Below, in pieces: positions 1 to 9,921 of a stretch of 64,000 nt of DNA. Both the position numbers and the translations under genes were made by a program. This DNA comes from Conchocele bisecta. Taxonomy: Eukaryota; Mollusca; Bivalvia; Lucinida; Thyasiridae. The notes beneath the pieces were generated by a model. That model was not told the origin of the DNA, did no database searches, and was given only the letters and a program-made list of their open reading frames with translations. Each line of letters opens with the position of its first letter. Position 1 is the stretch's first letter. The stretch lies in the NCBI GenBank assembly GCA_029237695.1, contig CM055277.1:41264242-41328241 (forward strand), in the 5' to 3' direction.

Positions 1-359
1 ATACTAACGGCGGTTGCGTACAAATGAATAGCCGCCGATCCGAGAGTTTTTGTCATCTCCGCACCTAACCTAGATTCGTATCGCGCATACATTTTATCGA
101 TCTCCGCATCTGACATCTTATCCACCTGAAAAACTGAGAGACGCCTACCGAGATAATGCTCCGATTGTCCCCCAGCAACCAGCGCAGCTAGCCGCTCTCG
201 TCGCGCCGCATTTTCATTTTCATTCGGAGTCGTTGCACTCAACCCAATACCAACCGCCGTTGGAGTTGATTCCGATTGCTCTGTCGGATCATTATCTATG
301 TTGGCAGTCGGAGTTGAGGTTTCTTCTATTAGCTGATCGAGAAGTTCGTCGCAGTTCAT
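1..359 (-). CDS. Acidic conserved Polinton protein, N-terminal part
   Basis: The reading frame is open from an ATG at 359 down to the window edge, giving the first 119 codons. Its homologue in element C is at 51313-52029. The N-terminal third is acidic and Asn/Thr/Ser-rich. It is followed by an Arg-rich stretch (ENAARRERL) and a conserved block around KMSDAEIDKMYARYES. I recognise this as a recurrent companion of the ATPase and capsid genes in invertebrate Polintons, but I know of no function. A CCAAT-type near-palindrome lies inside the coding sequence at about 244-263. The start codon is preceded by the AT-rich motif at 359-377. No frame break is seen in the part present, unlike most neighbours. 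Confidence 0.6.
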   Translation of the reverse strand, partial: MNCDELLDQLIEETSTPTANIDNDPTEQSESTPTAVGIGLSATTPNENENAARRERLAALVAGGQSEHYLGRRLSVFQVDKMSDAEIDKMYARYESRLGAEMTKTLGSAAIHLYATAVS

Positions 360-377
360 TTTTCTTAAAATTAATTT
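359..377 (-). promoter_or_regulatory. AT-rich candidate promoter motif
   Basis: On the minus strand the bases just before the acidic-protein ATG read as AATTAATTTTAAGAAAAAT. A near-identical motif lies immediately before the homologous gene in element C (51291-51312) and near several other gene starts. A promoter role is inferred from this recurrence only. Confidence 0.4.
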
Positions 378-480
378 AACTATTCTAACAAGTCTCATCA
401 CTTTAACATATTGCCAAGCGCACCACCCGATACTTATGATCACCATTATGCTCGCAACAAAGCTCGCAGCGGAGCACCAA

Positions 481-600
481 ATTGTTAACATTGTTAACCA
501 TTGTTCAGCATTTGTTCAACATTTGTTAAGCATTTGTCAGCATTGTTCAGCATTGATCAGCAATTGCTAAGCATTGTTCGCATTGTTCAGCATTTGTTCA
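481..600. repeat. Iteron-like array of ~11-bp units
   Basis: Degenerate direct repeats of the unit TGTTCAGCATT (minus strand AATGCTGAACA) fill the space between the ATPase and the acidic-protein gene. About eleven units are seen, with internal variants such as TGTTAAGCATT and AATTGCTAAGC. Element C has the same array at the same place (51010-51162). The period is not a multiple of three and no reading frame uses it, so a DNA-level role such as protein binding, replication or packaging is inferred. Confidence 0.65.
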
Positions 601-624
601 TTTAATTGCTAATTAATTATAAAA

Positions 625-1343
625 TTAATTGATAACTTCGTAAGTAGTTGGTTGATCAGTCTTTAGCAAAAGCTTGGGCGTGCTTAGTTTCCGAAAGCAT
701 CCGTCTAACCTCCAGGCGCAATCCTCGCGCGTTGGGATAACGTCATTCTCTCGAAGACAGTCATCGAATGAGTCTCGGTCCTTGCAGTGAAAGAGGGCGA
801 CCCATTTCGTTTGCTCGCGCAGATCCTTGAGGACGGCGTGTACTTTTGAGTGGATATCCATACGTTTTGCCTCGCATGGCGGCCAGAAAATGCGAGCTCG
901 GAGAGCATGTCCTTCTTTTTGGTCATCGCCGCCTTGGCCGAGCAATCGTCAATCACATATAGGGTGGGCTCACCCTGGAATCTTTGGTATAAACCACGCA
1001 ACCAATCGTGAAGCCTATCACCCGGGTCAATAACGTATACCTCAGGATCGGACCATATCCAAGGGCGCCGCTGATAAGTATCGTTGTGCCGCACAGTGGG
1101 ACACAGGATCACAATATGACGAAAGGCATCGCGGTAGGAGCCCTCGAGCAAGTCTAGGATGAAAACCGTTTTTCCACATCCTGTCTGCCCACATATTATG
1201 GCAGAGTGAGCATCTCCAATCGAGAATTGGTATTGATTGTTAATTTTCTTAATTAATTCTTTAGAATTATCAAAATTATTAATTAATAAAACGTTAGATG
1301 ATTTTTTTATTAAATCAGTAGATCGCTGATACGTATCGACCAT
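625..1343 (-). pseudogene. A32/FtsK-HerA-like genome-packaging ATPase (frameshifted)
   Basis: The protein would pump viral DNA into a capsid. Walker A is GQTGCGKT at residues 52-59. Walker B is LYVIDD at about 128-133, followed by a WISTQ sensor-like stretch near 168. The ATG at 1343 overlaps the end of the capsid gene by 29 bp, an arrangement shared with element C and with the remnant in B. The frame breaks near 850, after the WISTQKY stretch, and continues in another frame to a stop at 625. A short compensated frame change near 700-720 alters about twenty residues compared with C. The family is recognised from the Walker motifs and from adjacency to the capsid gene. The ~240-residue length is normal for viral A32-type ATPases. 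Confidence 0.8.
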
Positions 1344-2674
1344 CTTCGATGTTGAGTTGTGCGTCTGTAATTATATATAAGTACACGTTCAATGGCCCGG
1401 CTCCGTCCGCCTCTTTGGTTATCTGGATCGTCACACCCTCACTAGCGTTCTCAATGGCGTCCGCTACCGTGTATTTGGTCATCGTCGCTGGCTCGCATGT
1501 CTAGCCATAACGCGTATTTGGTATTCACGCTACCGTGTATTTGGTCATCGTCGCTGGCTCGCATGTCTAGCCATAACGCGTATTTGGTATTCAGGAACTC
1601 TGCGAGGGAGACGGCCGAGAGATGTAGGTCTTTGGCAACTGCTGCAACCTCCGGAGAGCGCTTAGAGCCGGCAGCAAACTGCTTTCTTACTTCGTCCCAC
1701 TGCTGGTGCGCGCGAAGACCAGCGCTGTAGAGTTGATTGGGGACTCCCTCGATCGTCACCTCTACCTTCGTGATTTTGGGGTTATAGAATCTGTCGGTTT
1801 TTCTAACACCGAGCGCTACCCGAGCCTCCTCGAACAGCATCAGTATACCTTTCATCGAGCGGGCGGGTACGTTGACGTTAATATTCCACAATGTGTCGCC
1901 TTTGTCTTTCGTCATCTTACGATGGCGAAGAACTCGGTCGTAAAGTATGGCAACGCGCCCGGCGTACTGGGTCTGATCAATCGCGCGAGTTCGGGCATCG
2001 TGACCATGTCGTACTCCAGCGAAACATTATCGATCGTATACGTCGATAACATGTCGCTGGCTATGATAACTCGGCCGTAGTCGTTGAACGTTAGTTCGTA
2101 TTCGAGGCGGTCAGCCAAAGCGCTCTGATAGTAGGGCATGTGACTCTCCAGCAACTCAAAGTCGAGCGGGATGTAGAAGCGGTTGCCGTAAGCGCCCGCG
2201 ACCGCGTTGTCACTAGCGTTTTTATCTACCTTGTTAGCAGCCCCGATTCTAAGTTTGGTTACGTTCTTATTTTTGCTGGTGTCAATACCTTGATAGACAG
2301 CGTTTTCACGCTCGTGTGACGTCTTCCACAGGTCCTGATAGCAATGGTAGACGTCGCTGTCGTCGATCGACATCACCTCATTACCAGAAATCTTTATCAT
2401 GGTCTTCTTGACGATGGCGCGACCCAGGTTCTGAACGACGGTTCGGTCCGCGTCCGTCGACGTTAGCGAAATAGTGAAAGCGAGGCGAACAGTACCCGGC
2501 ACAATGACGTCGTTAGCTCCGAGGTTGGGGAAGCGGACTAAGAGCATGCTGGTTCTGGTCGATCGTCGATGGGTTGTTCGTAATAACGACACTCTGTCTC
2601 ACGCCTTTTGCCCCGAGGGGCTCACGCAGTCTGCGGTATGGATTGAGTTTGCGACCGTATTGACTCGAAGACAT
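1315..2674 (-). pseudogene. Probable major capsid protein (frameshifted)
   Basis: A capsid protein of about 450 residues, the longest virion gene next to the ATPase. It starts at an ATG at 2674. The conserved core includes RFPNLGANDVIVPG, TVVQNLGRAIVKK and FYIPLDFELLESHMPYY, and it ends with LYIITDAQLNIEDGRYVSAIY. A double jelly-roll fold is expected for Polinton capsids but cannot be shown by reading, so the call rests on gene order, size and conservation in all three elements. Frame breaks lie near 2545, near 1912 and near 1455. An in-frame 66-bp tandem duplication sits at 1462-1593. The reading frame ends at 1315 inside the ATPase start. Confidence 0.6.
1462..1593. repeat. In-frame 66-bp tandem duplication inside the capsid gene
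   Basis: Two abutting 66-bp copies, 1462-1527 and 1528-1593, look identical by eye and add 22 codons. The peptide KYALWLDMRASDDDQIHGS therefore appears twice. Elements B and C have it once. Confidence 0.9.
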
Positions 2675-2740
2675 AATTAATTTTATTGAAACTATTAAAC
2701 CTGTATTGTTTTGTCTTTAATATAATAATAATTATTAAAG

Positions 2741-4181
2741 ATGGCTGGTCTCGATATTGGCATGGACGAATTCGATCGCACTACGGGCGACCGAGACGAT
2801 TACCTCGATGATGATGATTATGATTATGATTATGTTGATGATACCTATCCCATATAGCCGCGGAGAGGGTTTGGACGGTGATGACTACTTCGATTATGAG
2901 GACGAAACGGCCTTCATAGAGCACCGGCCCGAGGCGAGTAGACATTTCGAAACGTGGGAGGTCAAATCCAAAACTCCGGCATGGGCGGGCGGTGCCAAGA
3001 TTCCTGAGGGGATCTCCAAGAATGAGCTGGCGTCTATCGATGAAACGGATACTCTGGTGAAACTGTGGGAGAGTATAGTGTCTAAACGCGGCATCGAGGC
3101 CACGTTGGAGTTTCGCAGCACTAAAAGAGGAGACCTGTGGGTTAAATGGGGTAATACCTGGAAGTTGCTGACGTACAAGAACAACCCAAACAAGTTCCTC
3201 AAACCCTCTTCATTGAAGCGATATGGAGCACTACTCGCTCGAGCTCTCGGAGTGCTCGACGACATTCAGGCGCCGCTGCCTACAAAAATGGTAAAAACCC
3301 TACAGTCTACCGACGAAACGCTGGAAAAGACGGTCGCCACTATAGAAACGATCGAGCTCAGCGAGATCCCTCGCGTAGCCACCAACGCTATTAACACGAT
3401 TGAAACCACGGTCAACGAAATAAACGGCACGAAGTTTGACCCACCGTTACCTCTTCGCGAACTCCGGGGACTCGATAAGGTTCTGCAAACAACTCGGGGC
3501 GAACTAGTAAATAACCTCTCCAAACTCTCAGCGCTGGACAAACATATCGCTCTAGAAGAAAGAAAAATAAAGGAAGCACGGGGCGATAGAGAATCTACCG
3601 AGCGGATCAACAAACTCCTGCGGTCGTTGCGGGACGAAAGAGAAGCTCGATTGGAGGCTGCCTCGACTAACCGTGAGACGCTTTCCGATCAATTAAGTCG
3701 GAGCCGCGAAACAATCTTGAGGGTCCTGCACGAGGACACTACACTCGGTGCGCGTATTCGCACTCTGTTCAGAGAGAAGGGCGTCACGATAATAACCGTC
3801 ATCGCGGCTTTCAGTATGATTATATCGACCCTAATTCTATCTATATCATCTCTAGTTCTATCTATCACGGGTGGTTCAGCACCAGCTCCAGCACCAGCTC
3901 CAGCTCCAGCTCCAGCTCCAGCACCAGCACCAGCACCATCCGGTGGGGTGAAAGAATGGATAAAAAAACAACTAAAAGCCCTCGCCAATCTCCTGGCTAA
4001 ATTAGCAGGAAAGTTGGCTGCCGCACTACCTGGACTGATCGGAAGTATCGTTTCTTACTTGCTATCTATATTATCAAAAACGGTTGGATGGCTCGCCAAT
4101 AATACTTGGGCTTTAATCGTGGCAATCGCCGGTCTCCTATTATTCTCTGTCAGAGAGTTCCTACAACCAAAGCGTAAATAA
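2741..4181 (+). pseudogene. Large membrane-associated virion protein with Ala-Pro repeat (one frame break)
   Basis: The ATG at 2741 opens a short acidic Asp/Tyr-rich N-terminus that stops near 2855. The frame is then continuously open in another phase to 4181. Domains in order are an acidic leader, an N-terminal domain specific to this copy, a long charged helical region with coiled-coil character (about 3290-3760), a hydrophobic segment near 3800-3870, ten Ala-Pro pairs (3879-3938), an amphipathic Lys/Leu/Ala-rich region, and a C-terminal membrane segment around WALIVAIAGLLLFSVREF. The last 21 bp overlap the convergent structural gene. Elements B and C have the same C-terminal two-thirds but a different N-terminal domain. 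I recognise the architecture from other invertebrate Polintons. Membrane interaction is inferred from the segments. Confidence 0.65.
3879..3938 (+). repeat. Ala-Pro codon repeat
   Basis: A run of GCACCAGCTCCA-type codons encodes an (AP)n spacer between the transmembrane segment and the amphipathic C-terminal region. Its length varies between copies: about ten AP pairs here, about eight in B near 16395-16430, and shorter in C near 47795-47840. This is consistent with slippage in a flexible linker. Confidence 0.8.
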
Positions 4182-5582
4182 TCCGATCGCCACGAGGGCG
4201 ATGACGAGCGCTAATTTCTCCTCCTCGTGTGTTGTGCTTCCAATTTCACCAAATTTGTAATTGATTGGTGTTTCTCCAATCGCGATTGGTCTGTTGATGG
4301 ATCTCGATGGTTCATCCAATTTACGAATTGGGGGTACTGGGTTCGATTTACGAATTGGTGGAGGTGTATCCATTTTGTGTTTTATGAAATCGGTTCCACT
4401 GTTGAACCCGATCATGTTGGGGGTGCGCTTGATGATATCCGTGTTCACGTTACCGTTGTGGCCTATTTTTTGATTGGCGGTGGCGATTACGATCTGATTA
4501 TTGTAACCGTCACCGGGTCGTCTCGTAGTATCATATTGCTCGGCGCCATAAAGACCTATTCCAAATACATAGTCTACTTGGGTGCTGGCATTCTGCAAAA
4601 CGTCTTGATAATTCTGGATCGCCTTCTCCAGGTCCACCATAGCTGAGATGGCGTACTCTACAAGTGCCAAGAATTGTTTTTGTGCATCAAACGCTGTTCC
4701 CATGCCCAGTATAGAACTGCGAGTTTGCTTCTGTGCGCCGAGGATGGCCCAGACGTACGTGCGAATGGAGTCGTTGACGCGAGTAACCCCGGCCTGCGTG
4801 AACCCTGGACCCGTATCTAACATAAATGTACCCACGCGTTCTGAACCTCGCAGCTGCTGTATGTAATCGACGTGAGCCAGTTTCGGAGGTAACATTTTAC
4901 AAGAAAAACAGCCACAGTGCCGACCTCCAAGCACGTTCCAGGCCCGAAAGTCCATAGTCACGCGGGGTCAAAATTCCCGGCGTTCCGACTGACGATGTGG
5001 TCACCGGATGATCGTGTCTAAAATCAGTCTGTGTCCAATTCCCGGACTGGCCGTGAATGAGAACGTCCCCGAGGCCGGTGCTGGTAGGAAATGCTTTCTG
5101 TCTCCATTCCGCGTCTTTTGAAACGTTAAATTCGTTACACAGTCTTTCAAAGGCCATACGGTCGTATGCGTTGGAAATGGGATCCCAGGCGTCTTCTTGA
5201 GGTAGTGAAATACCTAGTTCTTTGAGAATCCTCCTAATAGTATAATACACGTGAAAGTTGTAGACACTTCGGAGCATGACATTCTTGGATGTCAGATGGT
5301 CTTTATTTGAAACTTTACGGCTGTTGCTCACCATACAGTGAAATTTATTTGGTTCTGCCAAAACTGCATCGGTGTTGCTTTCCACCCGTTTACCACCTCC
5401 ATCGTAGTAATCTTGGGCAGCCTATATTGTTCAAAGATGTTAGGGAAGTTGGTGGCAAAGCCGCTGTCCGGTCTAACCGTTACGGTTGTGTGTACAAGGC
5501 GGTTAACAACGTCTTTTTGCATGTATTTACCTCCGACCGCGTACTTTACATTAGAGTTAAAGCTAAATGCTTTGGTATCCAT
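4161..5582 (-). pseudogene. Conserved Polinton structural protein with C-terminal membrane anchor (frameshifted)
   Basis: The protein begins at an ATG at 5582 (MDTKAFSFNSNVKYAVGG) and ends with a hydrophobic anchor ALVIALVAIGLFTLWL at 4161. Conserved blocks include YNFHVYYTIRRILKELG, GGRHCGCFSCKMLPPKLAHV, SIRTYVWAILGAQ and NNQIVIATANQKIGHNG. I know of no enzymatic motif here, and a virion role is inferred from its position between penton and membrane protein. Frame breaks lie near 5340 and near 4945. The region before the anchor (about 4215-4350) is low-complexity and holds CCAAT palindromes that encode PIRK-type tetrapeptides. The gene ends convergently with the membrane protein, with a 21-bp overlap. 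Confidence 0.55.
4276..4331. repeat. Pair of CCAAT...ATTGG palindromes
   Basis: CCAATCGCGATTGG (4276-4289) is a perfect 14-bp palindrome and CCAATTTACGAATTGG (4316-4331) is a near-perfect 16-bp one. The same class recurs at scattered places in all three elements (listed in the findings). Confidence 0.8.
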
Positions 5583-5596
5583 TGAAAGATATTATT

Positions 5597-6382
5597 ATGT
5601 TTGCTACTATAACTAATGTTCAAAAAGAGAGTTGTGAACTTCAAAAATTAATAGACAACTGCTGCGGAAAACGCCAGGTAGGCCTTAGATCAATCACGTT
5701 CACGGTTGGGTGGAAAAACCTTGAAAGGTACAAGGATATCAACGGAATAGAACGGATAGAGGCTATCTATTCCGGATATGATATAGATCTAGAGACCGCC
5801 GATAGTCCTGCAGAAGTAGAGAGCGCATTCGGGAATCAGCTGTCGCATTACTTCCTGGCCTTTGGGGTTTCGGAGATGTCCAAGCTTTAATCGCAAGGAA
5901 TATGCCTGGTATTTGCACTCTCGGAATCTCAAAAGCCACGGGGATTGCGACATTGGACGTTGATAAAAAAATAGAGATCACTCCGGGTTGGCCTCAATGT
6001 TAGGATTTAAATATGAACCCCATTACAACGAGGATGAAGGGCGATCGCAACGGGTCCCGGGGACCTTTCTCTTTCCCGTGGGTTATCACCGCGGCGATAC
6101 CCCAGTAAACTTCGCTTTCACGACGAAAACTCTCGGGGTGCACCTTGATCGGTGAACACATCGTACAACACGGTAGACGGATCCCCCAGCACATTACTGA
6201 AAACTGTGCCCGCCAGCGACTGTTTCTATGGCGAGACTGTGACCTTAGACTTCCCACACCCCGAGATGAAAGTTTTGGAATCGGGACACATCCACGAGTT
6301 GAAGATTTCTATTCTTGATGATAAAGGGAGAGAGTTGAAGAACGATTACCCGATTTCGGTCGTCCTAGAAATTTCAAATTAA
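5597..6382 (+). pseudogene. Probable penton/minor capsid protein (frameshifted, divergent middle)
   Basis: The ATG at 5597 starts the conserved opening MFATITNVQKESCELQK, and the frame ends with YPISVVLEISN at 6382. The central part has the pattern seen in viral penton-type single jelly rolls: PGLWGFGDVQALIARN, then SKATGIATLDVDKK, then LASMLGFKYEP. This is the basis for a tentative penton call. The frame changes near 5800 and near 6150. The middle third differs strongly from B and C, where the same region contains EWFYYVKDG, while both ends match. The divergently transcribed structural gene starts 15 bp upstream, so the two ATGs share one very short intergenic region. Confidence 0.5.
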
Positions 6383-6387
6383 TTAAT

Positions 6388-6411
6388 AATTTTGAAAAAA
6401 TTAAGAAAATT
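6388..6411 (+). promoter_or_regulatory. AT-rich candidate promoter motif before the fibre gene
   Basis: The first 17 bases are AATTTTGAAAAAATTAA, followed by GAAAATT. The motif lies 43 bp before the fibre ATG at 6455. The same sequence occurs at 42931, 50969 and 51291 and on the minus strand before other genes. Confidence 0.4.
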
Positions 6412-6454
6412 ATTTAGAATTAAACGTATGTTCGTAATATATATTATCAACATT

Positions 6455-8292
6455 ATGAGTATATACGGACCAGGTAGTTCTTCCGATTGGGTGACAAATT
6501 CAAATAATTTGGAACTGGCAGAAGGGGGATTCATCCCGACAGAGGGCGACTTTTTAACTACCCAAAAAACAAAGGCCTTGATCGATAGAACTATATCGAG
6601 GGCCACGGACGAGATTCACAAAAGTCTACTATCACAACTTAGAGAATATGCCCTGGCTGTGAATACACAAAGTCGTGAAGAAACGCATACGGAACTAAAC
6701 GAACTAGGTAAAAAAATAACCAAATTTTAGAAAAGAGGCCCGGTTGGGGATTGATAAAGCCCGAGAAGACCGCCAGTTTGATTTACATTACAGAGGTTTA
6801 TGATGCGTTGCGCTTAGAAGACTCTCTCAGCAAAGAAGCTACACTTGCTGAATTATACTGGAAAATAATCGATTTTCGAAAAGAGGCCACGTCGGGTATT
6901 GAGAAAGCACGAGAAGACCACCAGGCGGACCTTACGAAGGCTTATGAGGTGTTGCGCTCAGAAGACTCTCTCATCAGAGAAGCGGCACTTACTGAACTAG
7001 ATAAAAAAATAACCAAATTTCGAAAAGAGACCCGGTCGGGTATTGATAAAGTCAGAGAAGACCACCAGTCGAACCTTGAGGAGGCCATTGCGGAGGCTTA
7101 TGATGCGTTTGCGCTTAGAGAACTCTCATAGTTAAAGAAGCGACACTTACCGAACTAGACGGTAAAATAGCCGAATTTCTGAAAGAGACCAGGTCGGGGG
7201 TTGAGGGGGTCCGAGAAGACCACAAAGAGGCCATTGCGGAGGCTTATGGGGCGTTACGCTCAGAGGACTCTCTCAACAGAGAAGCGGCACTTACTGACAT
7301 ATACGAAAAAATAACCGAATTTAAAAAAGAGACCCGGTTTGATCTTGATGGATCCGAACGGGGTATTGAGAAAGCCCAGAAGACCACAGCGGATATTACG
7401 GAAGCTTATAGGGGTTGCTCTTAGAGGACTCTATCAACAGAGAAGCTACACTTACTGAACTAGATGGAAAAAAACCAAATTTTTCGAAAAGAGGCCCGGC
7501 GGGTGTTGAGAAAGCCCGAGAAACCACAAGGCAGCCCTTGCGAAGGCTTATGAGGTGTTGCGCTCAGAGGACTCTCTCATCAGAGAGGCGGCGGTTGCTG
7601 AACTAGATGGAAAAATAACCGAATTTCAAAAAGAGACCCGGTCGGGTATTGATAAAGCCTTAGAAGGCCACCAGGCGACCATTACGGAGGCTTATGATGC
7701 GTTGCGCTTAGAGGACTCTCTCAGCAGAGAAGCGGCACTTACCGAACTAGATGGAAAAATAACCGAAGTTTCCGATAAACTGAAACATGATCGCATAGCC
7801 GCGACCAAAGCTCTTGAGAGGCCTCTTATGAGATTCGTACTGAGGCATATAACGCAAACAGGCGCTTGCCGGAATAGTGAAAACAATGAAAACACCAAAA
7901 CGTGTCATAACAGTTTGGGCTGAGAAGCGGGGCCCATTGGTTGAGGGGCACTATGAATATTCGTTCGGTGCCAAAGCGCGTAATAAATATGGGGGATACA
8001 CTATGACAGCTGCAGGTGAAGTTATCCAAATGGCGGTCTGCTCGGTTAAATGCTAATGGTAAACCTGTGGGCGCTGTGGGGTCGCGATAAATATTGTAGT
8101 AGATGGGGAAGAATGGGGGAATGGGGGATTGGAGTCACTAAAATCTCTGGAGATAGTTCGACGATTGTTTCGTTCGCCGGTAATGATCGAATTAGACTTT
8201 CCCAAAGTAGTGTTATTAACTTTGTTACGAAAATCGGTGACCCAGAGAGTTCTTCCACTATTGTCTCATTGTTAATTGAACTTATTGTGTAA
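6455..8292 (+). pseudogene. Fibre-like protein: coiled-coil shaft repeats plus beta-rich head (frameshifted)
   Basis: The start MSIYGPGSSSDWVTN is preferred because it is conserved with C. After a ~100-residue leader come seven degenerate ~48-residue shaft units between about 6770 and 7800. Each has the landmarks EAYDALR.EDSL, REAALTELDGKI and KETRSGIDK. A ~125-residue terminal domain follows, from ITVWAEKRGPL to SSTIVSLLIELIV. This tail, repeated shaft and head layout parallels receptor-binding fibres of adenoviruses and phages, so attachment is inferred. Several frame breaks occur in the shaft and one near 8040 in the head. The unit number differs between copies: 7 here, 6 in C, 1 in B. Confidence 0.6.
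6770..7800 (+). repeat. Seven ~145-bp fibre shaft repeats
   Basis: The hallmark GA(A/G)GACTCTCTCA occurs near 6818, 6960, 7112, 7260, 7423, 7567 and 7711, giving spacings of 141-164 bp. The units are similar enough at the DNA level for slippage or unequal recombination. Confidence 0.85.
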
Positions 8293-8329
8293 ATACTAAT
8301 ATATTGAAATAAATTTGTAAAATTGAACT

Positions 8330-9013
8330 ATGAACGAATCACTATATTCAACTCTCAATACCACTCCACCAACACTGTATCCAACTCTCAATACCACTCC
8401 ACCAACACCATATCCAACTCTCAATACCACTCCATCAACACTGTATCCAATTAACGAAAGAAGTTCAGATTTTAGGTTGAATAATATCGTCGCTATGCAG
8501 GATATTTTAGTTAGAGAATGTGCAAATAGAAAAAGACACGCTAAAAAATATAAGCGCGTGGCAAACATAGCTGAAGCATCTAGTACAGTTCTGGCAAGTG
8601 TTTCTGTGTTGTGTGGTGCGGGGACTGCTGCAACGCTATCTACAATTGTAACGGTTCCACTTGCAGGGGTTTTGAGTGGAATTACCGTTTTATCTGGAAT
8701 ACTTTGTATGGTAATTAGGGCGGCGGGTGGAAAACTCGAGAAAAAAAGTAGAAAACATGATAGAATATCCGTTCTCGCTAGGTCTAAGAAAAATAGCATC
8801 GACGTTATGGTGTCCAAAGCGTTGGCCGATAAGAAAATATAAAATTTAGAGTTTGAATCCGTGGTGGAAGAAATGGGGAGATATGAAGAATTAAAAAATG
8901 ATATAAGAATCAAGGCGCGCGCCACCATGCCCAAAATTGAGTGTACTGATTGGGATAAATTTAAGGTAAAACTTGGAAATAAAGTCGGAGGAAATGTTAC
9001 AGCACCATTGTGA
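8330..9013 (+). pseudogene. Two-hydrophobic-segment Polinton protein (internal stop)
   Basis: The ATG at 8330 opens a Thr/Pro-rich N-terminus of four tandem ~10-residue YPTLNTTPPT units (8346-8450). A basic region follows, then two adjacent hydrophobic stretches (about 8575-8730), and a helical C-terminal domain with RKHDRISVLARSKKNS. An in-frame TAA at 8840, where B and C have sense codons, cuts the frame before the last ~57 codons, which are otherwise conserved to 9013. The intact copy is 19646-20266 in B. Two membrane hairpins are plausible. The protein lies at the terminal side of the fibre gene in all copies. I do not know its function. Confidence 0.55.
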
Positions 9014-9921
9014 TATTTTATAAAATTATTTTTTCAAAATAATTAATTTTCCTATTTTTACAAAATTATTAATTATATTGGTGCAGTAAACAATTTATTA
9101 ATTAATTTTAGGAAAATTATTAACAATTAAAAAAAAAAAATTTAGGTCTCACCGAGGCTCGAACCCGCGCCAGCAAAACCCTTCTGGGCCCATCCCACTA
9201 AGCCTTCGCTTTAAATCTCTTCTCTTCTCGTTTTTTTTGGCTTAGTGGGATGTGTCACGCTCACATCTCCTCCACCCCATCATTGGACCGATACCGCGGA
9301 CCCCTCCTCTTCATTACCTCCATCCGCTATAATGTGTAGAGCGGCCAGAGTGAAGTACATGTGGCGAAACCTATCTCACTGTTGAGATATTAGTGCCGGC
9401 GTCCCGACAATATACTGTGTTTATTTCTCGTATATAAACCTAACTTTTCTGGTGAAAATAAAAAAAAAAAAAATAAAAAAAAAAAAAAAGTTATTTGTTA
9501 TTAATTAATATTTATTTTTATATTAATATAATAGGGGGTGTTCCGCTTTAAATTATAAATAATTATTAAAATTAAAATTAATTAAACGAACCATCCCGGA
9601 AATTCGTGAACTATATAACCCTCACTAAGTGTTTATAAACTGTTACACACCACCTGTGTAAATTGATAGCCCGTTTACATACCATCGATAAGGCTATCAA
9701 TATCCGTGTGTGTATTATATATTACAGTGTGTTTATTTTCCATCCCGGAAGACGTAATTGTGTAAATCTCTGTATAAAATGGACACTTAATATACGTGTA
9801 AGGTGGGACACCTAATTTACATGTTCATAACACGTGTAATTGAAACATTGTCGTCTGCTTGGTGTGATTATAACATAAATTAGTTCTGTTCAATAATAAT
9901 TTTTTAAATTTCCAATTTCTT
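9014..9921. other. Non-coding AT-rich terminal region of element A
   Basis: I see no gene. It contains poly-A/T tracts (9125-9140, 9458-9490), a tRNA-like block (9145-9210), short inverted repeats, and two copies of CATCCCGGAA (9592, 9741). The section nearest 9840-9900 matches the equivalent part of C (about 42070-42170), including the string ACACGTGTAATTG. It is plausibly a regulatory spacer for the two divergent flanking genes. Confidence 0.5.
9145..9210 (-). other. tRNA-like sequence with a perfect B-box
   Basis: Read on the minus strand, it contains GGTTCGAGCC (9156-9165), a consensus tRNA B-box and T-loop. It also contains an A-box-like GGCTTAGTGGGATGG about 40 bases upstream of it. 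The acceptor stem does not pair and the anticodon stem is imperfect, so it is probably a tRNA-derived relic. The A-box-like part is repeated in inverted orientation at 9239-9252. Confidence 0.35.

Noticed and set aside
8296..8934. A long minus-strand frame opposite the two-hydrophobic-segment gene (also at 19318-20187 and 43154-43501)
   Set aside because: It is the antisense shadow of a gene with biased codons. The plus-strand reading is conserved and has the expected domains.
9145..9210. Functional tRNA gene
   Set aside because: The B-box is perfect, but the acceptor stem does not pair and no clear anticodon loop is present.
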